NCBI GenBank assembly: GCA_964486455.1
Contig: CAZAMP010000004.1
Coordinates: 1-64,000 of the forward strand
Length of the DNA stretch: 64,000 nt
From: CAZAMP01 sp964486455
GTDB taxonomy: Bacteria > Eisenbacteria > RBG-16-71-46 > CAZAMP01
Direction: 5' to 3'
Shown: positions 33,594-42,006 of the stretch, one piece after another
Layout: each line of letters starts with the position of its first letter
Position numbering within the stretch: position 1 is the stretch's first letter
Made by a program: the position numbers and the translations under genes
Notes under the pieces: generated by a model
Told to the model about the DNA's origin: nothing
Database searches by the model: none
Seen by the model: the letters and a program-made list of their open reading frames with translations, nothing else

Positions 33594-35255
33594 ATGATAC
33601 GCAGACGACTGGTTGCGCTGTTCATGATGAGCAGTCTGGCCCTCGGCCTCGGAGCCGGCCACCTGCTCGGCCGCGACGCGGTGGCCGACGAGAATGACGG
33701 CTCAGAAGATATCTTCGAATCGCTTCAACGCTTCAATGGGATCCTGGCTCTCGTGAAGCACAACTACGTCGACGAGCTCGAAGCCGAAAAGCTCATCGAC
33801 GGCGCGATCCACGGCATGCTGGATGATCTGGATCCGCACACGAACTACCTGAAGCCCCGCGCCCACGAACGGATGCAGGAGCTCAATCGCGGCGAGTATT
33901 CCGGCATCGGCATCTCCTTCGACATTCTGGACGGTGTGCTCACCGTGATCAGTCCCATCGAAGGATCGCCGTCGTGGGATCTCGGCATCCGGACCGGCGA
34001 TCAGATCGTCGAGATCGAGGGCGAGAGCGCGATCGGCATCACGCAGTCCGAGGTCTTCGAGAAGCTCCGCGGCACCTCCGGCACGAAGGTCAAGGTCGGC
34101 GTCCGCCGAGCGGGCGAACCCGAGATCATTCCGTTCACGATCACCCGCGCCAACATCGCCATCAAGAGCGTCTCACACTACTTCATGCTGAACCCGGGAA
34201 CCGGCTACATCCGCGCGAACCGGTTCTCGGCACACACCGCCGACGAGCTCGAGGACGCGCTCGACACGCTCGAAGAAGAAGGCATGGAACGGCTCATCCT
34301 GGATCTCAGGGGCAACACCGGTGGCTTTCTGAATCAGGCTATTCGGGTCGCCGACAAGTTCATCGCGGGTGACAAGCTCATCGTCTACACGAAGGGCCGC
34401 ACGCCGGATTCGAACGAGGAGTACTACTCGTCGGATCGGGCGACGCACGATCGCTTTTCGCTCCTCGTCATGATCGATCAGGCCAGCGCGAGCGCCTCGG
34501 AGATCGTGTCCGGAGCGATCCAGGACTGGGACCGCGGCCTGATCGTCGGGAACACATCGTTCGGCAAGGGTCTCGTGCAGAGGCAATTCCTGCTTCGGTC
34601 CGGCGGTTCGCTGCTGCTGACCGTGGCGAAGTACTACACGCCGAGCGGTCGACTCATCCAGCGACCGTACGAAGATCGGGACCGCGAAACCTACGTCATG
34701 GAAAGGCACAGGGATCGCGAGCTGGCCGAAACCGACTCGGCCCTCGCCGCGAGGCCCCGCTTCGAAACCGCGGCCGGCCGGCCCGTCTATGGTGGCGGCG
34801 GGATCACGCCGGACGAGAGAATCGAGTACGACTATTCGGCGACGGCGACGCAGCGCGCGCTCCTCAATCGAGACGAACGCTTCTTCTTCGAGTATGCCAA
34901 CTCCTTCATTGACGATACGAGGCCCGACCTCGGCACGTTCGAGCACTTCTTGTCGGACTGGCATCTTTCCGACACGTTCTTCGGCGACTTCTCTGAGCAC
35001 GTCCTGAGCCAGGACGAAGAGCTTGCGCAGGATTCTTTGAACGTCGAGCGGGAATTCATCGACCATTGGATGCGCGTCGAGATCGCCGGCAAGGTGTGGG
35101 GTCCGACCAAACGTTATCACGTGATCATGGATCACGACCCGGCAGTGCGGGACGCGTTGAGGTACTTCCCCAAGGCCGACTTGCTCGCGCGGGGTGATGT
35201 GGCGGGCTACCTCGAGCTGCGTGATGAACCCAGCATGATGGAGAGCATTAGATAG
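33594..35255 (+). CDS. ctpA: C-terminal processing peptidase, S41 family
   Basis: 553 residues: an N-terminal signal or anchor helix (~5-25), a PDZ domain (~95-180; GIGISFDILDGVLTVISPIE), and the S41 protease core. The nucleophile Ser (~300) is in ASASASEIVSG and the catalytic Lys (~325) is in TSFGKGLVQ. The protein is longer than minimal Ctp enzymes, with about 150 extra C-terminal residues. It cleaves C-termini of exported proteins in the periplasm, often substrates linked to peptidoglycan hydrolases. It converges with the polysaccharide operon. Confidence 0.93.
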   Translation: MIRRRLVALFMMSSLALGLGAGHLLGRDAVADENDGSEDIFESLQRFNGILALVKHNYVDELEAEKLIDGAIHGMLDDLDPHTNYLKPRAHERMQELNRGEYSGIGISFDILDGVLTVISPIEGSPSWDLGIRTGDQIVEIEGESAIGITQSEVFEKLRGTSGTKVKVGVRRAGEPEIIPFTITRANIAIKSVSHYFMLNPGTGYIRANRFSAHTADELEDALDTLEEEGMERLILDLRGNTGGFLNQAIRVADKFIAGDKLIVYTKGRTPDSNEEYYSSDRATHDRFSLLVMIDQASASASEIVSGAIQDWDRGLIVGNTSFGKGLVQRQFLLRSGGSLLLTVAKYYTPSGRLIQRPYEDRDRETYVMERHRDRELAETDSALAARPRFETAAGRPVYGGGGITPDERIEYDYSATATQRALLNRDERFFFEYANSFIDDTRPDLGTFEHFLSDWHLSDTFFGDFSEHVLSQDEELAQDSLNVEREFIDHWMRVEIAGKVWGPTKRYHVIMDHDPAVRDALRYFPKADLLARGDVAGYLELRDEPSMMESIR

Positions 35256-35274
35256 GAAACCAAACGCCGACGAC

Positions 35275-35301
35275 CGGGGCGGATGTCATCTGTTCGCCCC
35301 G
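35275..35301. terminator. Bidirectional terminator at the end of the polysaccharide operon
   Basis: CGGGGCG (35275-35281) pairs with CGCCCCG (35295-35301) around a 13-base loop in the 58-base gap between ctpA and the minus-strand operon, which ends at 35314. There is no strong U-run. Confidence 0.5.
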
Positions 35302-35313
35302 CAAGCAACCGTC

Positions 35314-36000
35314 TCAGCCCGTCCTGCGCTCTTCCCCGCCGCCTTTTCCGGGCGCCCCATCGTCTTTCGTCCCGGACGCCTCGTCCGCGCGGCGCTCTTT
35401 CCAGTAGTCGGCGGCCGCGATCTGATCCTGCCGCTTGAGGATCACACCGACGGTCATCCAGAGAATGCGCATATCCATGGCGAAGCTCAGTCGATCGACG
35501 TATTCGATGTCGTATCGGATGCGCTGGCTCCAGGGGATGGCGTTTCGGCCATGCACCTGCGCCCAGCCCGTTACACCGGGAGGGACCCACAGGCGACGGC
35601 GCTGTTCGTCATCGTATTGCTCGGCCTGGTACGCCAGCCCCGGCCGCGGTCCGATGATGCTCATCTCACCGCGGAAGATGTTGAGGATCTGCGGCAGCTC
35701 ATCCAGGCTGGTCGCGCGTAGCAGCTTCCCCATGCGGGTTATCCGAAAGTCCCCCTTCTCGACGAGAGCGCCTTTGCCAAGCTTCTCAGCACCGGAGACC
35801 ATCGAGCGGAACTTGTACATCCAAAACGGTCGACTGTTTCGGCCGACGCGCTCCTGCTTGTAGAAGACTCCTCCCCTGGAGTCCAGGGCGATTGCGATTG
35901 CGATCAGCGTCCCCGGGATCAGACCGACGAGGATGATCGTCGTGGAGAGGACCAGATCGAACAGGCGCTTGCCCCATTTCGCGTAGTGTCCCTGAGTCAT
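35314..36000 (-). CDS. pglC: Polyprenyl-phosphate sugar phosphotransferase (PglC-like)
   Basis: 228 residues, the small monotopic phosphoglycosyltransferase type: a single re-entrant helix (~12-40), a basic segment FYKQERVGRNSRPFWMYKFR, the catalytic Asp-Glu pair in SLDELPQ (~100-101) and MSIIGPRPGL. It moves a sugar-1-phosphate from UDP to undecaprenyl phosphate, the first membrane step of glycan assembly. The tail is charged and disordered (~205-228). Last gene of the operon; ATGA overlap with the preceding LarA-like gene. PglC function fits the PglD- and PglE-like genes next to it. Confidence 0.88.
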   Translation of the reverse strand: MTQGHYAKWGKRLFDLVLSTTIILVGLIPGTLIAIAIALDSRGGVFYKQERVGRNSRPFWMYKFRSMVSGAEKLGKGALVEKGDFRITRMGKLLRATSLDELPQILNIFRGEMSIIGPRPGLAYQAEQYDDEQRRRLWVPPGVTGWAQVHGRNAIPWSQRIRYDIEYVDRLSFAMDMRILWMTVGVILKRQDQIAAADYWKERRADEASGTKDDGAPGKGGGEERRTG

Positions 36001-37247
36001 CCATCTGCCTCCAGGATCGCCAGCGGACCGCACGGGATCACGAGGACGTCGGCGCGCTCCCCGTGACGCTCGAACAGAACCTCGCGGAGGCGTGCGTCGT
36101 CGCCGGCGAGAATCGCGCCCGGGTGGAATGAGTATCCGATCTCGTACGCGGACAGGCCCGGCGAGTAGACGACAAGCTCACGCTCATCGAGCATCGGCTT
36201 TCGGACCGGGTCGCGATGCAGGCGCATCCGATGGCCGTGGAGCCCGTGATAGCCCAATCCCTCCGGACAGAGGCCGACGAGTACGAGAGAGCCGCCGGGT
36301 CTGAGAAGCTGGCGCCCCGCGGTCTTGATGGCGTTGAACGCGTTTCCGAGCTGGTACTGCTCCGCGTCCTTTGGGTACGCGCCCAGGTAGATGACGTCGT
36401 ACTCCGCGCGCGGGGTCGTCCCTAGACGATAGATCTCGCGCGCCACGGCGACGGCCTCGCGATGCGTGGCGATCACGTCGCCGCCGAAGAACCCGACCAG
36501 CGTTCGCTCGCCGTTCACGACAGCCTGGAACGAGAGGTCCACACCGACGCGATGAGCGATCTCCTCCACGTCCGCTCGCGCCTCGTTTCCTTCCACTTCG
36601 ATCAGGCCGCCCTTGAGGCCCCGAACGACCGATCGATGGTTCGCCTCGAGCGAATCGATTCCCGACAGGCCCGGAAGCACCATCTTTGCGCCTCCCCCGA
36701 AGCCCAGGTAGGGATGCGGCAACACGCAGCCGGCCACGATCCGTACATCGGCATCCAGAAAATCCGCGTTGATCCAGATCGGCGTTCCCCTCGAGCTCTC
36801 ACCGAGATCCTTTACGTTGCCGAAAGGCGTGTGGTTCTTGATCGCGACCCGCCCCACGACGTCGGGCCCGAGCTTTCGGAGAAGATCCTGACGGTGAAGC
36901 GGACGGTGGGCACCGACGGCCATGATGATCATCACGCGCGCCTCGTCGATCCCGTGGGTCTTCAGCGCGTCCAGAAGCGCAGGTACAAAGCGATAGGACG
37001 GCGTCGGACGAGAGAGATCGTCGACCGCGATAGCAACGCGGGTCGATCCGCCGAGCGGCCGGCGCGCCGCCAGGTCCGCGACCTGCGTATCGATGGTGTG
37101 CCGAATGTCCCGATCCGGGATCTCCGGGGCGTCACCGAGCGCAAGCGCGTCGACGCTCCAGTCCCGTCCAACGGGGAGAGCCACGTCGTCGTCGGTGTGC
37201 CATGCGCCCCACCTGATACGCGGCCCCTCGTCTCGCCACGCCATCAT
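35997..37247 (-). CDS. LarA-like (DUF2088) racemase or related enzyme
   Basis: 416 residues from the ATG at 37247, which overlaps the pglD stop (ATGA). Family motifs of lactate racemase LarA are present: VDDLSRPTP, MAVGAHRPL, then VLPHPYLGFGGGAKMVLPG and NHRSV. LarA interconverts L- and D-lactate with a nickel-pincer cofactor built by LarB, LarC and LarE, none of which is in the window. Relatives act on other 2-hydroxy acids or malate. Its place between PglD- and PglC-like genes is unusual and suggests it provides a hydroxy-acid for sugar modification, but this is inference. Confidence 0.75.
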   Translation of the reverse strand: MMAWRDEGPRIRWGAWHTDDDVALPVGRDWSVDALALGDAPEIPDRDIRHTIDTQVADLAARRPLGGSTRVAIAVDDLSRPTPSYRFVPALLDALKTHGIDEARVMIIMAVGAHRPLHRQDLLRKLGPDVVGRVAIKNHTPFGNVKDLGESSRGTPIWINADFLDADVRIVAGCVLPHPYLGFGGGAKMVLPGLSGIDSLEANHRSVVRGLKGGLIEVEGNEARADVEEIAHRVGVDLSFQAVVNGERTLVGFFGGDVIATHREAVAVAREIYRLGTTPRAEYDVIYLGAYPKDAEQYQLGNAFNAIKTAGRQLLRPGGSLVLVGLCPEGLGYHGLHGHRMRLHRDPVRKPMLDERELVVYSPGLSAYEIGYSFHPGAILAGDDARLREVLFERHGERADVLVIPCGPLAILEADG

Positions 37248-37897
37248 GACGCCACCTCGGGTGTGCGTCTCTCGACCACCCGCGCGGGATTGCCGAAAAC
37301 GGTCGTGTGCGGCTCGACGTCGCGAATCACGACGGCCCCGGCCCCGACGCGCGCCCACTCACCCACGGCTCGCCCTTGAATCACGACGGCCCCGGGACCG
37401 ATGAAGACCCCATCGCCGATCGTGACGCCACCCGCGATGTTGACACCGGGTGAAATCTGGGTTCCCGTGCCCGCGCGAACGTCGTGCCCCACGGTCGCCG
37501 TGAGGTTCACGATGGAATGAGGGCCTATGCGCGTATGCCGCGCGATTACGGCCCCGGCGTTCACGATGCAGCCGGCCCCGAGCTCTACCCCTTCGAAAAG
37601 CGTCGCCGAAGGATGGATCGCCGTCGGGAACTCCACTCCGAGCGCCTCAGCTTCGCGCGCGATTCGACATCGCACCTCGTTGTCGCCGATACAGACGATC
37701 ATCGCCGCCCCCGACCCCAACCGCGAAAGCTGCCCTCGACCCCCGACGACCTCGATGCCCTCCAGGGTTGTGCCGTGCCGCTCCTCCGAGTCGTCGAGCC
37801 ACCCCTTCACGTCGTACGACCCGAGAGCTCCCGCCCGCTTGATCTCGATGACGGTGAATCCCATTCCCCCACAGCCATACAGGTAGAGCGGGGTCAC
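37244..37897 (-). CDS. pglD: PglD/NeuD-like sugar N-acyltransferase
   Basis: 217 residues: an N-terminal Rossmann-like sugar-nucleotide domain (LYLYGCGGMGFTVIEI, CIGDNEVRCRIA) and a C-terminal left-handed beta-helix. The catalytic His is visible in ATVGHDVRAG (H138), matching PglD His125, and NPARVV near the end closes the helix. PglD acetylates the C4-amino group of UDP-4-amino-4,6-dideoxy-GlcNAc. NeuD (sialic acid) is the alternative. Genes on both sides overlap it by four bases, one encoding an ACP, which raises the possibility of an acyl-ACP donor instead of acetyl-CoA. Confidence 0.85.
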   Translation of the reverse strand: MTPLYLYGCGGMGFTVIEIKRAGALGSYDVKGWLDDSEERHGTTLEGIEVVGGRGQLSRLGSGAAMIVCIGDNEVRCRIAREAEALGVEFPTAIHPSATLFEGVELGAGCIVNAGAVIARHTRIGPHSIVNLTATVGHDVRAGTGTQISPGVNIAGGVTIGDGVFIGPGAVVIQGRAVGEWARVGAGAVVIRDVEPHTTVFGNPARVVERRTPEVAS

Positions 37898-38136
37898 TTC
37901 GCGTCTCCCGACTTCGTCGCGACGAACGATTCCAGGCTCCCCAACGTCTCGAAGTGCTCCGGCCGGATTTCCGCCGGGCCCAGGCGCACGCCGAGCTCGC
38001 TCTCGAGCGCGGTCAGAAGCTCGATCATCGCTACCGAATCGAGTCCCGCGTCACGAAGCGCGAAATCGCCTTCTGCCGGGACGGCGTTCCGCCCGAGAAT
38101 TCCCGCCAGAACCGCTCGCAAGTCATTTACACTCAA
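37894..38136 (-). CDS. Acyl carrier protein
   Basis: 80 residues, a stand-alone ACP: helix I ~4-15, then LRDAGLDSVAMIELL with the phosphopantetheine Ser at position 34, and acidic helices after it. It would carry an acyl group as a thioester on the 4'-phosphopantetheine arm. It is not next to fatty-acid genes but lies, with ATGA overlaps on both sides, between a sugar aminotransferase and a PglD-like acyltransferase. No acyl-ACP ligase or holo-ACP synthase is in the window. Confidence 0.88.
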   Translation of the reverse strand: MSVNDLRAVLAGILGRNAVPAEGDFALRDAGLDSVAMIELLTALESELGVRLGPAEIRPEHFETLGSLESFVATKSGDAK

Positions 38137-39272
38137 CCGATTGCCTGCCTTATTGAAGGTGCCTTCTCATGTGCGTCGCGCACGCATCCGGCGATCCACT
38201 CCACGTCGTCGAGGTCGAGGCGATTGGTCAGCGGGAGACACAAGATGCGCTCGCAGATCCACTCGGTGTTCTCGAGTCCCTCGCCCGTCCAGAGCGAACG
38301 ATAGAGACGTTGCTGGTGCAGCGGTGGGTGGAAGTAGATCTTGCTTTCGACGTTCATCGACGCCAGGTGCTCGTGGAGCTCGCGGTTGGTAAGTCCGAAG
38401 TCACCCGCCTCCAGCAGAACCGCGAAGTAGTTCATCGTACTGCGGACCTGATCGGGCACCGTCTGAAAGGAAACCCCGGGGAGATTCGCTAGCAGCGAGC
38501 GATAGCGCTCGGCGAGCGCCTGCCGGTGCGCGAGCTGGGCCTCATGTCCCGGAAGCGCATGGATTCCGATCAGCGCGCTGATCTCCGTCATGCGTCCGTT
38601 GAGCCCGGCCTCCCGGCAATCGTAGTCGCCCGGGTTTCCGTAGTTGCGCATGCGGCGGAGCTTCTCGGCGAGATCGCCGTCACGCGTCACTGCGATGCCG
38701 CCTTCCCCCGTCGTGAAGACCTTCGTCGGAGCAAGGCTGAAGATTTCCACGTCGCCATAGCCCCCCGCCTTCATGCCGTCGCGACGGGTCCCGAAGCCGT
38801 GTGCGGCATCGGCTACGCAGCGAATCGCCCTGGACTCCATGATCTCTTCCAGGGCCTCCCAGTCGGGCGGTGTACCGAAGATGTACACGGGAGCCATACC
38901 GACCGTCTTCTCTGTCATCTTCCGCTTCGCGTCCTCGATGTCGATGGTGAACGTGTCGCGTCGGCAATCGACGAAGACAGGCTTCAACCCATTCCAGACC
39001 AGCGCGTGCGCGGTTGCCGGAAACGTGAAGGACGGAACGAGAACCTCGCCGGTGAGATCCATGGCGCGCCACGAGAGCAAGAGACCCGTCGTGGCCGACG
39101 AGAGCGCGACGGCATCGACGCCCTCGATATAGTCCGCGACGGCGTCTTCCAGTCGCTTCACGTGCCGGCCGTTGGTCAGCTGCCCCGATTCGAACACCTC
39201 GCGGAGCTCGGAAACGAGCCCGTCGAACTCAGGCAGCAGCGGTTGACTGATGTGATAGTGCTTGCCCGTCAT
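38133..39272 (-). CDS. pglE: DegT/DnrJ/EryC1/StrS aminotransferase (PglE-like)
   Basis: 379 residues of the fold type I sugar aminotransferase family: LSSATTGLLLSWRAM (~57), VADAAHGFGTRRDG (~148) and the PLP lysine in FSLAPTKVFTTGEGG (~180). It is more distant from the WbpE-like enzyme at 26237. Position next to a PglD-like acyltransferase and in the same operon as a PglF-type 4,6-dehydratase argues for amination of UDP-4-keto-6-deoxy-GlcNAc. Overlaps the O-antigen ligase gene and the ACP gene by four bases each. Confidence 0.8.
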   Translation of the reverse strand: MTGKHYHISQPLLPEFDGLVSELREVFESGQLTNGRHVKRLEDAVADYIEGVDAVALSSATTGLLLSWRAMDLTGEVLVPSFTFPATAHALVWNGLKPVFVDCRRDTFTIDIEDAKRKMTEKTVGMAPVYIFGTPPDWEALEEIMESRAIRCVADAAHGFGTRRDGMKAGGYGDVEIFSLAPTKVFTTGEGGIAVTRDGDLAEKLRRMRNYGNPGDYDCREAGLNGRMTEISALIGIHALPGHEAQLAHRQALAERYRSLLANLPGVSFQTVPDQVRSTMNYFAVLLEAGDFGLTNRELHEHLASMNVESKIYFHPPLHQQRLYRSLWTGEGLENTEWICERILCLPLTNRLDLDDVEWIAGCVRDAHEKAPSIRQAIG

Positions 39273-40702
39273 GAAATCCCTTCCACTCTGTCCTCTTCGC
39301 GCGCCCCTGACTGCCTCACGGAGAAGTACACGAGCAACGCCGACATGATCCAGAAGTACGCTATCTGATTGAAGTTATAGAAGCGCACACCGAAGACGTT
39401 GACGACCAGGAGTCCGATCAGGCACGCGAGATAGCTCTCGCCGAACAGCTTGAGAAACGGGTCGGACGCGCGCCGCCAGAGTCGCCATGCCATTCGCCAG
39501 AAATAGCCCATGAGGAACAGGAACACGCCCATGCCGACCGCGCCCGTCTCCACCAACATCTGGACGAACAGGCTGTGCGACGACTTCGGCTTCTCGTAGA
39601 GATCTTGTTTGAAGACGATGCTGTTGAACGACAAGAAGCCGTGGCCCAGGAACGGCCGCTGCCCCCAGAGCTTGAGACCGGCCAGCCATAGCGTCTTTCG
39701 TGATTCGATCGACTTGTCTTCCCCGTCCTCGGCTTCGTCCATGTCGCTGAGAGTGCCCTCTACCCGGTCACGAACCTGTGTCGGCAGCCATAGCGGCGAG
39801 GCGATCACCGCGATGAGCATAACCAAGATGATCCAGCGATTGGTCACCGCTCCCAGGAACGTGATGGACGCGAGGAGACCGAGGTAAGCGCCCCGCGACT
39901 GCGTGAAGAGCATGGCGAAAAAGCAGAAGATCACGCCCATCGCGGATCCGAATCGCGTGAACAGCGTGTTGCTTCCGAGTCGAATGGCGCCGATCAGAAA
40001 CGGCATGTAGCTTACCAGGTAGGCGCCGAACTCGTTCGCCTGTCCGACGCGTCCTTTCACGCGGATTCGATCGGCCGACATGCCGCCCAGGTCCGATCGA
40101 TACTCGACGAGTCCCCACAGCGCCGTCAGCGTAACCGTCACGAGGACTCCCCAGTAAATCGCTCTGGCCTGGCGATCTTCCTCGATCACGTTCATGGTCA
40201 GAAAGAAGACGTAGGCCCCCATCAGATACGTGTGCATCAGCCCCACGACGTCGAGGAGGTTATCCGCACCACGAACGAAGATCTCTCCGCTGAGCATGTT
40301 CATGATCATCGAGACCAACATCATCAGCGCATACGCCAGCAGAGGCTTTGGGAAGCTCTTATGCGCGATTCCGATCCGGAGCACGATCCAGCGCCGCAAC
40401 ATGACGGCGACCGTGATCCACCCCAAGATCAGGTTCGTCGGATTCAGAATCGTCGGCCCCAGGAACGTCGCCGGGAAGATGTTCAAGACGGGGATGCCCG
40501 CGATCAGGAAGATCATTCCGACCACGGGACGCACGAGAATGAGGATCCCGAAGATGACCCCCAAGAGCACACCGATGACGATCTTCGCCGGGAAGTTGAT
40601 CCCCGCGTACGCAGCGATGATTCCCAGGAACACGGCGGCCAGAACGAGCAGGACTCGAGTTGCGAGATCTGTTGCTTGGTAGTCGACCGTTCTTTGTGGC
40701 AT
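39269..40702 (-). CDS. O-antigen ligase/polymerase family protein (Wzy/WaaL-like)
   Basis: 477 residues from the ATG at 40702, with GAAGGGAC in front; an open frame to 40951 overlaps the regulator gene and is rejected. About ten to twelve hydrophobic segments. The large periplasmic loop after QSRGAYLGL (~265) contains LGHGFLSFNS and EKPKSSHSLFVQMLVETGAV, where the conserved His and Arg/Lys of ligases sit. It polymerises or transfers lipid-linked repeat units in the periplasm. The ligase and polymerase roles cannot be told apart from sequence alone. Confidence 0.82.
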   Translation of the reverse strand: MPQRTVDYQATDLATRVLLVLAAVFLGIIAAYAGINFPAKIVIGVLLGVIFGILILVRPVVGMIFLIAGIPVLNIFPATFLGPTILNPTNLILGWITVAVMLRRWIVLRIGIAHKSFPKPLLAYALMMLVSMIMNMLSGEIFVRGADNLLDVVGLMHTYLMGAYVFFLTMNVIEEDRQARAIYWGVLVTVTLTALWGLVEYRSDLGGMSADRIRVKGRVGQANEFGAYLVSYMPFLIGAIRLGSNTLFTRFGSAMGVIFCFFAMLFTQSRGAYLGLLASITFLGAVTNRWIILVMLIAVIASPLWLPTQVRDRVEGTLSDMDEAEDGEDKSIESRKTLWLAGLKLWGQRPFLGHGFLSFNSIVFKQDLYEKPKSSHSLFVQMLVETGAVGMGVFLFLMGYFWRMAWRLWRRASDPFLKLFGESYLACLIGLLVVNVFGVRFYNFNQIAYFWIMSALLVYFSVRQSGAREEDRVEGIS

Positions 40703-40740
40703 GTCCCTTCCCGGGCGCGGCGTCTCGGACGCGCCGCGCG

Positions 40741-42006
40741 CTAGCGACCCGCGAGTTCTCGATACGGCCGCAGATCGATGCCGTGCTTGCGCACCAGCGT
40801 GTGCATCGTCTGGCGGCTGACGGCCAGATCGGTCGAGGCACGGGAGATGTTCCCGTTGTGCTCCTTGAGAGCGCGCTCGACCATGTCCCGCTCCATCCGA
40901 TCCAGACTCGCTTTCAGCGGCCCCGAGCGCTCCTGCCCTGGAAATAGCCATAGGTCGTCCGGACCCAGTTGATCACTCTCGGCGATCAATGCAGCGCCGA
41001 GAATGCGCTTTTCGAGCTCGCGGAAGTTGCCCGGCCAGGGATTGTGAGTGAGCGCCTCCTCAGCGGCCGCTGTCAGGCCCACGGCCGGGGTCTGGAAGCG
41101 ACTCCCGATAGAAGCGACGAGCTGACGTGCCAGCTGGAGGATGTCCTCCCGCCGCTCTCTGAGCGGCGGCAACATCACCGTCAGGGCGGCGAGGAAGCGG
41201 AAGCTGGCCTCCGGGAACTCACCGTTCCGAACGCGGTCCGGCAGATCCTCCGGCGCCGAGACGACGACGCGGCGACCATCCGAAACTTCATCGATCCACT
41301 CCGGTAGGCGCGCCTGCGATGCGCCATCGAGACCGATGACCTCGTCCAGGAAGAGCGTGCAGAGCGGTGGCAACGATCCTCCAGCCGGCAGCCCGTCCGC
41401 ACACTCTATGTGCGTGAACGGCGCCCCCGCGCCGGGACCCAGGTCATGAAGCGCCCGCGCCGCGAGGTCGCGGCCCGTGCCGTTCTCTCCGAGGATCAGG
41501 ACCGGGTCACTACTCTGCGCCAGGCTTCTGAGGAGCCGTTCGACCCGCGTCGCCTCTCGCGACTCCCCCAGCCAGGTCGAGAACCGCGACGGTTCCACGT
41601 CACTGGCGCCGGCACGATTGCTCGACATCTGCAGCCGTCTGACGTGGGCCGCGCGCCATGCGATAACACGAAGCTCGTCGGTCGTAATCGGTTTCGTGTA
41701 GTAGTCCCATGCGCCCATTTCAACCGCCCGCGTGGCCGTGTGCTCATCGGTATCGGCGGTGACCATGATGACCTTCAGAGAAGGATCCTCGTCGAGCATT
41801 CGCCGCAGGATCTCGAGCCCATCGCTCGCATGCGGCGCGCTCAGACGGATGTCCAGCGTCGCGACGGCGGGCCTGAAGCGCCGAAAGGTCTCCAGCGCCT
41901 CATCGAAACTGCCGGCCTCTTCGATCTCGAAGAGCTCCGTCAATCCCCAACGGATCTGCTTCCGCACTCCAGGTTCATCATCGATGATCAGCAAGCGGTC
42001 GGCCAT
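40741..42006 (-). CDS. PrsR-like response regulator with a degenerate AAA+ domain
   Basis: 421 residues. The receiver domain (~1-115) has Asp9/10, the phosphorylated Asp52 and Lys105. The central domain resembles NtrC-type activators but is eroded: Walker A is GENGTGR (Lys to Arg, ~173), and the stretch between it and Walker B (TLFLDEV, ~217) is shortened, with no GAFTGA loop. The C-terminus is a Fis-type helix-turn-helix (ISRASTDLAVSRQTMHTLV). It cannot be expected to drive sigma-54 transcription. It is paired with the kinase upstream (TGATG) and is the likely regulator of the operon. Confidence 0.8.
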   Translation of the reverse strand: MADRLLIIDDEPGVRKQIRWGLTELFEIEEAGSFDEALETFRRFRPAVATLDIRLSAPHASDGLEILRRMLDEDPSLKVIMVTADTDEHTATRAVEMGAWDYYTKPITTDELRVIAWRAAHVRRLQMSSNRAGASDVEPSRFSTWLGESREATRVERLLRSLAQSSDPVLILGENGTGRDLAARALHDLGPGAGAPFTHIECADGLPAGGSLPPLCTLFLDEVIGLDGASQARLPEWIDEVSDGRRVVVSAPEDLPDRVRNGEFPEASFRFLAALTVMLPPLRERREDILQLARQLVASIGSRFQTPAVGLTAAAEEALTHNPWPGNFRELEKRILGAALIAESDQLGPDDLWLFPGQERSGPLKASLDRMERDMVERALKEHNGNISRASTDLAVSRQTMHTLVRKHGIDLRPYRELAGR

